Shown here: positions 9,875-19,992 of the stretch, piece by piece
How the letters are laid out: each line of letters begins with the position of its first letter
How positions within the stretch are numbered: position 1 is the first letter of the stretch
NCBI RefSeq assembly: GCF_905147365.1
Contig: NC_056427.1
Span: 5,275,001 to 5,339,000, forward strand
Source of the DNA: Aricia agestis
Taxonomy: Eukaryota; Arthropoda; Insecta; Lepidoptera; Lycaenidae
Direction: 5' to 3'
DNA: 64,000 nt
Notes under the pieces: model-generated
Told to the model about the DNA's origin: nothing
The model's database searches: none
What the model saw: only the letters and a program-made list of their open reading frames with translations
Position numbers and translations under genes: made by a program

Positions 9875-10110
9875 AAATACACGCTGTAAGAATATTATTT
9901 ACAAATAATGCGCAAAAATAGTTTATCGCCCGGAAACCGTACATTTCTCCGGGATAAAAAGCATTCTATGTCCTTTCCGGCTAAATTTCAGCAAAATCGG
10001 TTCAGCGGTTTGGGAAAGTGTAACTGACAGGCAAGCAGATAGGCAATTTTCCAGCACAGAGCCGGCAATAATAATGAATTATTGCTAAGAAAACTCTCGA
10101 TCATGTCAGA
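9875..10110. repeat. 236-bp direct duplication, copy B
   Basis: Same length as copy A and nearly identical. It is followed at once by a palindrome, CACTTTACGAAT/ATTCGTAAAGTG (10110-10134). Confidence 0.8.
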
Positions 10111-10460
10111 CACTTTACGAATAATTCGTAAAGTGTTTTTATTCCACTTTAATATATTTTTTTATAAAATTTCTATGCAAGTGAAATACGTGTTTGTTAC
10201 TCTTTCGCAAAAACTACTATCACTTTGACAAGTACAGCAACAGTTTAGATCCTATATTTTTTCAAGTTTCAGCATTAAAATACACGTACAGTTTTAAATT
10301 TCTCTCTTACATGATCAACCCTTTATTTAATAACAATAATATTTATAAGATAAGTATAACAACATTTGCCAGATCAACTTGTTAAAAAAATTTACTAGAT
10401 TGAAATGGCATTACATCACACGTCAATCGTCACAAGTCACAAGTCTTAAATAATAAATGT

Positions 10461-10632
10461 GATTATTTTTCCGACCCAAATATCGACCAATAGAATTGCA
10501 CCATTCGACGTCACGTGGTACAACCTACATGGTATTATACTGATAATTTTTTGAAAATTTTCTCTGGTAGTTGCTATATATAAAAAACAAATTCTAATTC
10601 TATTGGCCGACATTTGGGACGGAAAAATAATC
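10461..10632. mobile_element. Inverted-repeat element
   Basis: A left arm with ATTTTTCCGACCCAAATATC and CCAATAGAATT is matched by a right arm AATTCTATTGGCCGACATTT then GGGACGGAAAAATAAT. There is about 90 bp between the arms. No coding. Confidence 0.6.
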
Positions 10633-10638
10633 CCCCGA

Positions 10639-10833
10639 ATACCATACGAGCTTCAAAATTATCTGGCATTTCCCTCAAGGTTCCCTGCAAACAAATAAAG
10701 TCGTCAAGTTTTTCAGGAAAAATCACTCGCGCTTCGCGCTCGTGATTTTTTAACCTGAAAAACTTGACTCCTTCATTTGTTTGCAACGAACCTATCGGGA
10801 AATACCCGATAATTTTGAAGCTCTTGTGGTATT
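10639..10833. mobile_element. Fold-back element with GCGCTTCGCGC centre
   Basis: 195 bp that folds on itself: AATACCATACGAGCTTCAAA at the left and TTTTGAAGCTCTTGTGGTAT at the right, TCAAGTTTTTCAGG mirrored by CCTGAAAAACTTGA, and AATCACTCGCGCTTCGCGCT at the turn. The 70-codon minus-strand frame here is a by-product of the fold-back. Confidence 0.65.
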
Positions 10834-11095
10834 ATAAGTGAAAATTTCCATATATGTACTTACTATGCTTTGCCGTCTCGCCTTTGATCTACAGCTCATT
10901 TCAAAAGTGGAACACAATTTTCATACAAGTTTGTCGTCCTTTGTCGTATAATAAATTTTGTTGTCTAGGTTTGTTCTAGCTTACCTTTTTTACACACTAG
11001 TTGAACCTCCTCCATTGTTTTTCACGAGGCATCGTACATTTTTTCGCAAAAAAATATACTGTGTCCTTTCCCGTGTTCCAAAGTATATTCATATA

Positions 11096-11392
11096 ATACC
11101 ACGGGCTCACAGAATACCGGCGTGAAACAGCGCTTGCGCTGTGTTTCGCCGAGTGAGTGAGTTTACCGGAGGCCCAATTCCCTACCCTTTTCCCTTCCCT
11201 ACCCTTTCCTATTTCATCCCCTACCTCCCCTATTCCCTTCCCTACCCTCCCCTATTACCCTATTCCCTCTTAAAAGGGCCGGCAACGCACCTGCAGCTCT
11301 TCTGATGCTGCGAGTGTCCATGGGCGACGGAAGTTGCTTTCCATCAGGTGACCCGTTTGCTCGTTTGCCCCCTTATTTCATTAAAAAAAATC
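11096..11392 (+). mobile_element. SINE-like element, copy 3 (5'-truncated)
   Basis: Starts within the CTCACAGAATACCGGCG part and runs to CTTATTTCATTAAAAAAAA. Confidence 0.75.
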
Positions 11393-11680
11393 ATTAAAAT
11401 CCGTTCGGCCGTTTGCGGTTTGGCCGTGAAGAGGTAACAAACATACAGACACTCTTTCGCATTTATAGATGACGCCCGCAACTCCGTTGCGCCAAAATTA
11501 GTTTAATGCACGAGAACCGCACATTTTTCCGGGATAACAAGTATCATCCTTTCCCGAGACCCAAAGTATCTCCATACCACATTTAAGCAAAATCGGTTTC
11601 GCGGTTTGGGCATGAAAAGGTAACAAACAGACCTAGATAGGCAGATAGACAGACTTTCGCATTTATAATATTAGTTTGAT
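11393..11680 (-). mobile_element. Two Helitron-like fragments
   Basis: Reversed copies: one ends in AACATACAGACACTCTTTCG, the next starts GATGACGCCCGCAACTCCGT and ends GACAGACTTTCGCATTTATA. Both are eroded. Confidence 0.5.
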
Positions 11681-12059
11681 TTTTTTTGCTAAAGTCTAAT
11701 TATGCAATACATTATGTGCAGAAAATATCCGTAGCCTATGTTTTAACCGACTTTCAGAAAGGAGAATGCTTTAATATTATTATTCGTCTGTATATATTAT
11801 ATTTTACACTTTATATTGCCCTGTCAAGGACATAAAATGCTCAAAATCATCATAAACAGGGTCAGAAAAACTCAGCTCCTTAAATGCCCCTAGAATAATT
11901 ACGGAACCCTAAATTGTTAATATACAAACCTCTTCCAAAGGAATTTATATTATTGCTTTATAACCTGTCAGCGCTGACACAGTATAATTATATAAACAGT
12001 AGACTAAAATGCTAATAATGCCTAAAGTATATGATCCAAGAAGAGATACCCTGATGATA
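11681..12059. other. No recognised feature
   Basis: AT-rich. Only a partial CCCTGTC/AGGGTCAG similarity; no gene seen. Confidence 0.5.
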
Positions 12060-12334
12060 GTATACGATAAGTTTAGAGCGTAGCTCCTGAGTAATGAGTT
12101 ATCTCGTGGATTCGATTCCCGCGTTGGAAATATATTGTTACCAAGTGAGGACAATGCAGGCTAATCACCTGATAGTCTGACAAGTACGATGATGCATCGG
12201 ATGGGCAATGGGTATGTTAAATAAAAGTCCTGCGCCTGATCTCTCGCCAGACGTGTTGGTCGTTCGTCCCACTGGATTCTACCCAGTTAGACGAATGAGG
12301 AAGAGAGATAGTACACCTGTTTACTTGCAAACAA
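12060..12334 (+). mobile_element. tRNA-derived SINE, family 1 (decayed)
   Basis: Decayed head with GGATTCGATTCCCGCGTTGG (B box) followed by AATGCAGGCTAATCACCTGA and CATCGGATGGGCA. It runs into the tail of a reversed LINE at 12335. Confidence 0.6.
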
Positions 12335-12810
12335 ATTCAAATTCAAATTCAAATTCAAAATTCTTTATTTGCACAAAACATGGTGAAATTAGGTGTTACA
12401 AACATTGATGTTTTGCCTGTTTATGGCATGCAAATGTTTTTAAATATGGAAGTAATATTAATTAAGTAACATGCATATTATGTAAATCTAAATAGGTTTA
12501 TAAAATTAGGTCTTATCTCATCAGGTCATCACATCACAACATAAGTCAAATATTAAAATCATGTCAAAATTATACATTACATTAAACTATATATTTAAAT
12601 ATTTATTTACATAATTAAATTTGATTATATTTATCGTTTAGATATTCTGAAACAGAGTAGAAATTTTTATCTAAGAAAAATTTAAATAATTTATTTTTAA
12701 AACTATAATAATTTTCAATTTGCTTCACACTCTTCAAAAACCATCCTTTGTAGTTGGCGTGGTTTTCATGACCTTGAGCACAAGTTTGGACAGTTTCTGG
12801 ATTCATTTAT
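12335..12810 (-). mobile_element. LINE 3' fragment (E)
   Basis: On the minus strand a 63-codon frame (12806-12615) reads like the last part of a Jockey/CR1-type ORF2, with FKNKLFKFFLDKNFYSVSEY near its end. A 3' UTR and a tail of (TTTGAA)n repeats at 12335-12358 follow. An in-frame stop sits directly upstream, so this is a dead, 5'-truncated copy. Confidence 0.6.
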
Positions 12811-13054
12811 CAGCCTTCCCATTTATGGGGCTTAAAAATCTCGCACACTAAGACTCGCCTGTGTTTTGAATTTAATTTAAAAGACTAGTTACTCTACTGT
12901 ATATGTTAATAAAATGGCGCTAATGAGGCAATTTTTCGCGCCTACCCACAAACGTGCAAGCATCAATCTCGCAAAATCTGGACGCCATTTTGGAGTGTGT
13001 ACGCACTCAGCTACGACCTACGACCCTTATTATTAGATTTTGAAGTGAAAACAA

Positions 13055-13260
13055 TGCGAGAATATCCGTAGTGGCCGCAAAGGAAGATCTTCCGACTGAG
13101 CGAGGTGGTATGTCCGAAGCGCATGCGATTGATTTCAGCTGGCCCTTGTATGCAGGTCAGGAAAGTGGCAGCGCTAAAGGAGCATTTTTTTTTATTTGTA
13201 AGCGCTCCAGCGTCAGGAGTTTGCCCATACAAAAGTTGAAAAAGTCCCGCCTCCAAACCC
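13055..13260. repeat. Mixed repeat fragments
   Basis: Contains GCAGCGCTAAAGGAGC and TTTGCCCATACAAAAGTTGA from the CAGGGTGTAAC fold-back MITE. Positions 13060-13100 resemble 7258-7298. No gene supported. Confidence 0.4.
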
Positions 13261-13684
13261 TCGAGTGTAACCTCCTGAATACTTCTGGTTACAGGTTACT
13301 TAAATATCGAGGGGTCTCATTGACCCCTTAATCATCAGTTTCCTGAGTCACCTACTGTGTACACATCCTAAACTGGGATTAACTTTTGACACGTATGCCT
13401 TAATGCATCTTCTTTTTGCGCGAAAAAGTAATTGCTAAGCCCGTTTTGATTAAATGCTTTTATATTTGTGACAGATTAAATAAAATTCTACAACAACAAC
13501 AAATTCTAGATTCAAGTCGGTCCACCGGTTTGGATGCTACGCTGCCATAGACTGACACACGTCAAACTTATAACACCCCTCTTTTTTGTCGGGGGTTAAA
13601 AACTGATGTAAACAGGTTCAGCTGTTTAAGCTTTAAGATGTAAGAGATAGACAGACATTTTTTTTTTTGCTGAAGTCAGGTCAA

Positions 13685-14095
13685 ATAGCCCTGATGTCAC
13701 TGCGACCCTTGAGAATCTATTGTGACTCCTTCGCATTAGAGTACCGTCCCCCCAACCCAATGCTGCTCATAAATTGAACGATGTTGTTGGGGTTGGTGCC
13801 ACAAATTTCCTCTGTGGATGAGTATTCGTGGCGACCAAGGTGCCTGTTTCTGCTCTGTAGTAGAGCAAGACAGTCAAGGAGGAGGTGTATAGGTGTCTCG
13901 TCCTCCTCGCAGAATCTGCAAGTCGTTAAGCTACTAACACCTATTCTGTTAAGGTGCTTATTGAGCTTACAGTACCCAGTTAGGCTTCTGGTAAGGATTC
14001 TTAATTGATTCCTACCCATGGCACTATTTCTGACAGTTTCTGTTGTCTTTTGAAGCCAGGAATTAGTGCCTTGGAGTGTTCAAGGCCAGGGGGGC
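13685..14095 (-). pseudogene. LINE C-terminal fragment, RNase H / zinc-knuckle region (F)
   Basis: The minus frame 14019-13717 reads LTGYCKLNKHLNRIGVSSL, then CRFCEEDETPIHLLLDC. This is the region after RNase H in I/R1-type LINE proteins, with a CxxC...HxxxxC knuckle. The frame continues a little upstream (SWLQKTTETVRNSA) before an in-frame stop, suggesting a frameshift. No reverse transcriptase part is present. Not functional. Confidence 0.6.
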
Positions 14096-14190
14096 CACCC
14101 ATGAGTGCTTTCTGCTTAGTTCACGTCTGTTACAGACAGACATACAGACACACTTTCGCACTTTATAATATAGCAAGGGTATCTAAATAA

Positions 14191-14719
14191 TGAATGTACG
14201 TACCTACATAATATACGTAACATCTTTACTAAGTTTGACATCAGACTGTTGATGATTGCGCAATCCAATTTAGATCTTACACCGCGGTGTTAAAGTTTAA
14301 ATTAACTTGGAGTTATGGCAATATTAAGTGAGAAATTAATTAAATTGTCCCGGCGTCTTCTGAGGTTTTAGAGATGAATGGAGTTAAGGGGGCACAACAC
14401 GCTGTGACTCGCAGGATTAGAATGTGCGACTTGCAGGATTGTAAAAATATTAAAAATATATTATTAAGCATGTATGCTAAGGTGTAACTGTCTTTCTGTA
14501 AATTACTCGTGCATATAAGAAACCAATCGATTTTGACGATATTTGAATAGCAAAAGTAATAATTAGTAAGGTACCTCGAGATTGTCAATTATTTGGCTTT
14601 CGGCAATCGTGTATATACGCCAACTGTGATTTCTATAATAACAACAGGCTACACTCCAGAAGTGCCGGCAGAAGTGAGTTACACAGCCGGATGTTGGTAG
14701 AAAATAAATAGGTTTCATT
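14191..14719. other. No recognised feature except a hairpin
   Basis: 14692-14730 is a perfect-looking hairpin (TGTTGGTAGAAAA/TTTTCTACCAACA) at the edge of the next repeat. The rest is unassigned. Confidence 0.45.
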
Positions 14720-15283
14720 TTCTACCAACATTGTTGTAGCGACCCATGCCGCCGCTGTTTTGTAGTAGCGTAGAGAAAAATGATACATAGCCTAGGTGGC
14801 ATTTTATTTATCGCAAGCGAAAAACTTTGTATCCCTTCTGACGAAAAATGCGGAAACGTAGGTGAATGAAATTTTGCACAATTATAGCTTATATAGTGAA
14901 GGAGTGCGTCAAGCTAATATTATTTTGAAATTATTCTTTTATCATACATTTTTTAACAAATAAAACATTACACAGACTACATAACGCATACTCAAGAAGA
15001 TGACAGATTTTGAGTGACAAACCTATACATACGAATTATACTCTTTTATTTATGGTTGAAGTCTGTTGACAAGAAGTTGACAAATAGAAAATTGATTATA
15101 CTATGACAATGCTTACACGGCCAGTCTGAGATCAGCTGAGTCCTAGAGACAAGAGTAAAAAAAACAAGATAAAAAAAATAATATGATAAAGTCAATATTT
15201 ATTTACAAAATATAAGGTAGTATTCCTAATGTCGTTGAAACTAAGGTCGAATTTCGATCATTGGGTGATCTCTAGTTTTAATT
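14720..15283 (-). repeat. ~500-bp dispersed repeat, copy 1
   Basis: Reversed relative to 32652-33135. Shared blocks include ACGGCCAGTCTGAGATCAGC, TTATTTATGGTTGAAGTCTG, AGGAGTGCGTC and the end CATTGGGTGATCTCTAG. Partial copies lie at 4636 and 44840. No ORF. Confidence 0.65.
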
Positions 15284-15708
15284 ATTCGGTCGCTTGCCAC
15301 TCCTAACTTATCCGACATGTTGGAGCCAACTTATCCAACGCATCGGATGGTGTAACGTCGGTCTAAACGACTTGGCAATATTCAATTGTCCCAAGCTTGT
15401 TGTTATAGGGAGTTGGCAGGGAAGTTTTGTAATAATTGTTTCCGAAATTGTAAATTGATTGCACGCCTTACGTTACAATAACATCCACCATTTTGTAATT
15501 ATTTGCAAGAGAAAATTAGAAATACGGTTCTAAAACGTAAAAGCCTCTATATTCGGGAAATAGAACAAACATTGTGATGGTTTTTCTACTTCCCCAAAAT
15601 GGAGGCGGTTTATATGTAATAGGCCTTTAGAAATATAAAAAATCGGCCAAGTGCGAGATAGGCTTGTGCACGAAGGGTTTCGTACCATTATAAAGCAAAG
15701 TTTTATAC
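15284..15708. other. Mostly unrecognised
   Basis: 15640-15708 holds a short reversed piece of the AGGGTTCCG repeat (AATCGGCCAAGTGCGAGATA, ACGAAGGGTTTCGTACCATT). The remainder is unassigned. Confidence 0.45.
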
Positions 15709-16033
15709 GTAGGAGAGCCATGCGTCGGCACGAATGGGCCGGCTCGACCGGAGAAATACCACGTTCTCACAGAAAACCGGCGTGAAACAGCGCTTGCGCT
15801 GTGTTTCGCCCCAAATCAAAAAAGACCCAATCCCCTACCCTATTCCCTTCCCTACCCTCCCCTATTCCCTTCCCTTCCCATCCCTACCCTCCCCTATTAC
15901 CCTATTCCCTCTTAAAAAGCCGGAAACGCACCTGCAGCTCTTCTGATGCTGCGAGTGTCCATGGGCGACGGAAGTTGCTTTCCATCAGGTGACCTGTTTG
16001 CTCGTTTGCCCCCTTATTTCATAGAAAAAAAAA
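15709..16033 (+). mobile_element. SINE-like element, copy 4
   Basis: Full-length, from AGGAGAGCCATGCGTCGGCA to the A-tail. A CCAAATCAAAAAAGA stretch replaces the usual GAGTGAGTGAG block. Confidence 0.75.
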
Positions 16034-16261
16034 GTTATGTACACACTGTGCACTTTCATCTTCAATTTTCGTCATCAACTTTCATATTGGCGCATTGAAT
16101 AATTGAATGCGTCAAGGAACGCAACGCCAATATTGTCATTTTTGAAGTTTTGGATACGGTCAGAGGGGCATGCGTCGCGGGCATGCCTCACGTTCGCTGT
16201 TGACTGCGCTATAACGCATGCCCTTGACGAACAGAAAAAGGCACAGTGTGGACAAAGCTGA
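16034..16261 (-). mobile_element. MITE with TAGCTTTGTCCACAC termini, copy 2
   Basis: Opposite orientation to copy 1: TACACACTGTGCACTTTCAT at the left and AAAGGCACAGTGTGGACAAA at the right. It directly follows the A-tail of SINE-like copy 4. Confidence 0.7.
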
Positions 16262-16790
16262 TAGGCAAAATTATTTTGCGTTTTCGTTTCTGAGTCTGTA
16301 GCTCTAAGGATCATACACATTAGTAACGCATCGAGACGATGCTAAGCAATACATTTAAGATTACTCAGGTGAAACTACACTTTATTTACTAAACTAGAAG
16401 ATTCAGATTCAAAAGACTTACCTATTTCAATTTTGAATGGGTCATTCAAAAATGCATCGCAAGCCTCCTCATGTTAAGATGTTAACTGACCTTTTACAAA
16501 ATCATTGTACCTATTCAAAATAATTTGAATAAAGAATTAATTTGAAACAAATATTCTATTCCAAATTAAAACAGCCTTTGTGCACACAAATACATTTTTA
16601 ATGAAAAGAATAATGAATTTATCTGTTATCTTTTATCTCATCTTGAAAAATTATCTTTTGTGTTCAAAGAAACGGATTGTTACAAAGAGAATAAAAAATT
16701 CTGTGGGTGACGGTTGGGGTCGGTGAAAAATTATAAAGAGTTTTTACTTCGCTGGGTTGACTTAAAGGTTTAATATTTTATTTACTAACT
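16262..16790. other. No recognised feature
   Basis: AT-rich, unassigned. Confidence 0.5.
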
Positions 16791-17135
16791 CACTGACCTC
16801 CATACAAGTACGCTGGACTTACGATAGGCTTTGAAATGACTGCTGGTTTTTGTGCCTTTTTGGAACGGAATCAGCGCCTCCAATACGGGGGATAATAAAC
16901 TAAATTTGACGTAAAAATGACGTTTGAAAGTCGCAATATTGGCGCTGATAGCAGTAGTGGGAGTATTTGGAACTAAAACTAGTTTCTACAACCAATAGCG
17001 ATTAAGCGGCCATTTGCAAGTTACGTCAGATTTAGTTCTCTTCCCCCGCATTGGGGGCGCTGATTCCGCTTCAAATAGGCACAAAAAGCAGGTGGGTATC
17101 ATAAGTCCAGCGAACTTGTATAATGGAGGTCAGTG
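16791..17135. mobile_element. MITE with CACTGACCTC...GAGGTCAGTG termini, copy 1
   Basis: 345 bp. CACTGACCTCCATACAAGTA is mirrored by TACTTGTATAATGGAGGTCAGTG-like sequence at the right. Inner mirrored blocks are GGAATCAGCGCC and GGCGCTGATTCC. Related to 34505-34743. Confidence 0.65.
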
Positions 17136-17143
17136 TAAGTTAA

Positions 17144-17613
17144 CTAGATATTGCCCGTAACTCCGTTATGCAGGAAATTCGTCTATCGCGCGGGAACCGT
17201 ACATTTTTCCGGGATAAAAAGCATCCTACGTCCTTTCCAGGGACTCAAAGGAACTGCATACCAAATTTTTTTTTTTATGAAATAAGGGGGCAAACGAGCG
17301 AACGGGTTACCTGATGGAAAGCAACTTCCGTCGCCCATGGACACTCGAGCATCAGAAGAGCTGCAGGTGCGTTGCCGGCCTTTTAAGAGGGAATAGGGTA
17401 GGGGATTGGGCCTCCGGTAAACTCACTCACTCGGACACCGGAGAAATACCAAGTTTTCTGTGAGAACGTGGTATTTCTCCGGTCGAGCCGGCCCATTCGT
17501 GCCGAAGCATGGCTCTCCCACGTATGAAGAATGTTTGAATCGGTTTAGCGGTTTCGGCGTGAAGAGGTAACAGACAGACAGACACACTTTCGCATTTATA
17601 ATATTAGAATGGA
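17144..17613 (-). mobile_element. Helitron-like element split by SINE-like copy 5
   Basis: Left end CTAGATATTGCCCGTAACTC, right end TTTATAATATTAGAATGGA. The 5' TC end is therefore on the right. The body is split at 17263-17521 by a reversed SINE-like copy. First of four consecutive Helitron-like units. Confidence 0.65.
17266..17521 (-). mobile_element. SINE-like element, copy 5
   Basis: Reversed and internally shortened: part of the G-rich block and the CAGCGC palindrome are missing. It is nested in a Helitron-like element and so is younger than that element. Confidence 0.75.
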
Positions 17614-17817
17614 CTAGATGTTGCCTGCAACTTAGGTGTGCCGTAATTCGTTTTATCACGCGGGGACCGTACATTTTTCCGGGATCAAAAGTATCCTTTC
17701 CCGTCTTTCAAATAATATCTCCATACCAAATGTTTGAATCGGTTTAGCGGTTTGGGCGTGAAGAGGTAACAGACAGACACACTTTCACATTTACAATATC
17801 ACTTATCAGTATGGATT
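17614..17817 (-). mobile_element. Helitron-like element, tandem unit 2
   Basis: Begins CTAGATGTTGCCTGCAAC directly after unit 1 with no spacer and ends TCAGTATGGA. Same orientation. Confidence 0.6.
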
Positions 17818-17996
17818 TACCAACCAGAAGTTCGTTTAGCGTTTGGAAACCGTACATTTTCTACTATAAATCACTCCTGTATCCTGTATGCTGCGGAATT
17901 ACCGTACCAACTTTTATCTAAATCCGTTCGGCGGCTTAAGCTTGAAGAGGGAACAAAGGGGCAGACAGACACGTCACTTTCGCATTTATATTATAA
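17818..17996 (-). mobile_element. Helitron-like element, tandem unit 3 (eroded)
   Basis: GGAAACCGTACATTTTCTAC, then TAAATCCGTTCGGCGG and CACTTTCGCATTTATATTAT. The CTAG end is lost. Confidence 0.5.
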
Positions 17997-18138
17997 CTAG
18001 CTGTCCCGGTGAACTTCGTGTCACTTTAAAACCTTCCCTGGACTTCTATGAATATTTTAAGACTATAATCAATCCGTTCAGCCGTTTTCGAGTTTTAGCG
18101 CGACTAACACATTTGAAAATCCATTTTTATATATAAGA
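17997..18138 (-). mobile_element. Helitron-like element, tandem unit 4
   Basis: 142 bp. CTAGCTGTCCCGGTGAACTT at the left, and on the minus strand the 5' end is TCTTATATATAAAAATGG. It is bounded by A and T as expected. Confidence 0.6.
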
Positions 18139-18484
18139 TAACGATAAGTAAGGATTTTCAATAAAAAAATAGTACTTTAAAAAGAGACAGACAGACAGAC
18201 TTTCCTATTTATATTTTTTTATTAGTAGTAAGGATGTTGAATAAAAATACTTCAGTTAAAGTTGTGACTTTGTGGCGTCATCTTACTATACCACACAAAC
18301 AACGCTACGAAGCAAAACTACTGCAGTTTTATACAGACGATGTTTTAGCTTGAGCTTGCAACTTTTAATGAAACTTTGCTGTTTATACTTAGAAGTCGTG
18401 AGAAGTAAACATTAATAAGGATCACTTCAGTATCTACGCGACTCATGCGTTTTTAAATTAGATTATTCAAAATTGAATTTTATT
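18139..18484. other. No recognised feature
   Basis: Contains a short AGACAGACAGAC tract at 18184-18200 from an eroded Helitron-like copy. Otherwise unassigned. Confidence 0.45.
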
Positions 18485-18790
18485 TAGACGACCTCTGTGG
18501 CTCAGTGGTGAGCGCGTTGGTAGCTCAAGCCGGGGGTCGCGGGTTCGAGTCCCGCCGACGGAACAAAAAGTTTTCAAAGTTCCTGGGTCATGGATGTGTA
18601 TTAAATATGTGTATCATATAATAAAAATCTTAAATATATGTATAGTATAAAAGTATTAAATATATTTCCGTTGTCTGGTACCTGTAACACAAGTCCTTCA
18701 GGTACTTACCACAGGGCCAGACTGACGTGGTGTGAAGCGTCCATAGATATTATAGATATAATTATTATTATTTAGGCTACAATAAGAGAC
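18485..18790 (+). mobile_element. tRNA-derived SINE, family 2
   Basis: A box TGGCTCAGTGGTGAGCGCG and B box GGTTCGAGTCC. A different body follows (CAAAGTTCCTGGGTCATGGA ... CAGGGCCAGACTGACGTGGT), ending in ATTATTATT. The acceptor halves do not pair, so it is not a working tRNA. A fragment lies near 27810. Confidence 0.75.
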
Positions 18791-18929
18791 TTTGACTTGA
18801 CAGAATTGCTCGCGGTGTCGGCCTGTTCAAATTTTGAATGGCTTATTTAAAAATGCATTCGCTTCGTCACGTTCCTATGTGAAGTGAGTAAGGTGACCCT
18901 TAGCGTAATGTGATTCATTATAATATGAC

Positions 18930-19222
18930 TTCGCCTCCGTGATCCAGTAGTTTAGAGTGGCCCTTGACTTGGAGGTCGTGGGTTCGATTCCCGGTTTGGA
19001 AACATGTTATTTCCAAGTTTGGTTAGGACAATGCAGGCTGATCACCTGATTGTCTGACAAGTAAGATGATCCATGCGTCGGATGGGCATGTAAAAAGTCG
19101 GTCCTGCGCCTGATCTCTCGCCAGGAATAGAGAGTGCTCTTGTGTGCTGCGCACACACATGGGCACTGTTTTCAATGAAACCGGCCACCGTCACCGGAAC
19201 CAGTGCAGTTATTATTAAGCTA
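18930..19222 (+). mobile_element. tRNA-derived SINE, family 1
   Basis: CGCCTCCGTGATCCAGTAGT head, B box GGTTCGATTCC, and the body as at 841. A deletion near the 3' part removes the CGTTTCGGTC block. Confidence 0.75.
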
Positions 19223-19436
19223 TTGCATAGCTTTTATCGCGGCGATCGAATCAAGAAACTCCGTAACGAAAAACCTAACACCCCCCCATTCCCACCGGCG
19301 CGGCGCAACGGTCTCGTTTATATCGTCTAACGTCGTTTCAGTTCGGCAGACTTCAGCACGTTGTTCGTGTGCGTGCAACTAAACACTAGAAAATTTACCG
19401 CGCCAGTCCCCGAGTGCCACTTCCTCACAATTTTTA
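19223..19436. other. Unassigned, moderately GC-rich
   Basis: ATTGCATAGCTTTTATCGCG, then CAGTTCGGCAGACTTCAGCA. It could be the end of an unseen retroelement; no motif decides this. Confidence 0.3.
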
Positions 19437-19992
19437 CCAAATCAAATCAAATGTCTTTATTGCCAGAATGTTGTTGATATAAAGGTCTTAATAGTTTTTA
19501 TGGTTCTAACATTCTGCCATAACAATGGCGTGCAATGAAATTATTAAGTTATTCATACATTTTTACGACAGACAATTTATAAGTGATTATTATTATTCAT
19601 TAGTAAAATATTCTAAGTAATTTCTAATTATTACAAATGTCAAAATTAAGTTAAGAAAGTCAAGTAATCTAAAATAATGTCAAAGTTAGCGCATGTCAAT
19701 ATAACCTTAAAACTAAACCAACTACTTATCTAACTACTTATACATTAGGAAACATAATATTATACAGTATAATCTATATAATTTTATATTATGTCAGTTT
19801 CATTACAAAGTTATATCAATTTCAATAATAGTCAACACGTCACGTCAAAATATAAATACAAGCAAAATATAATGTCAAAGAAGTTAAAATAGGGCTTTAA
19901 ATGTCATAAATAAAATTTAATTAGTTACAGTAGTTCTATTAATAATTATTACTTATTATTAAGAAATTCTTTGATGTCGTAATATTTGTTAA
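19437..19992 (-). mobile_element. 3' end of a reversed LINE-type element
   Basis: On the minus strand it ends GGCAATAAAGACATTTGATT followed by a TTGATT repeat, a typical LINE polyadenylation-like end. The remainder is AT-rich with no coding. Confidence 0.5.

Noticed and set aside
10574..10786. 70-codon minus-strand ORF
   Set aside because: It spans the arms of a fold-back element and is explained by the inverted repeat.
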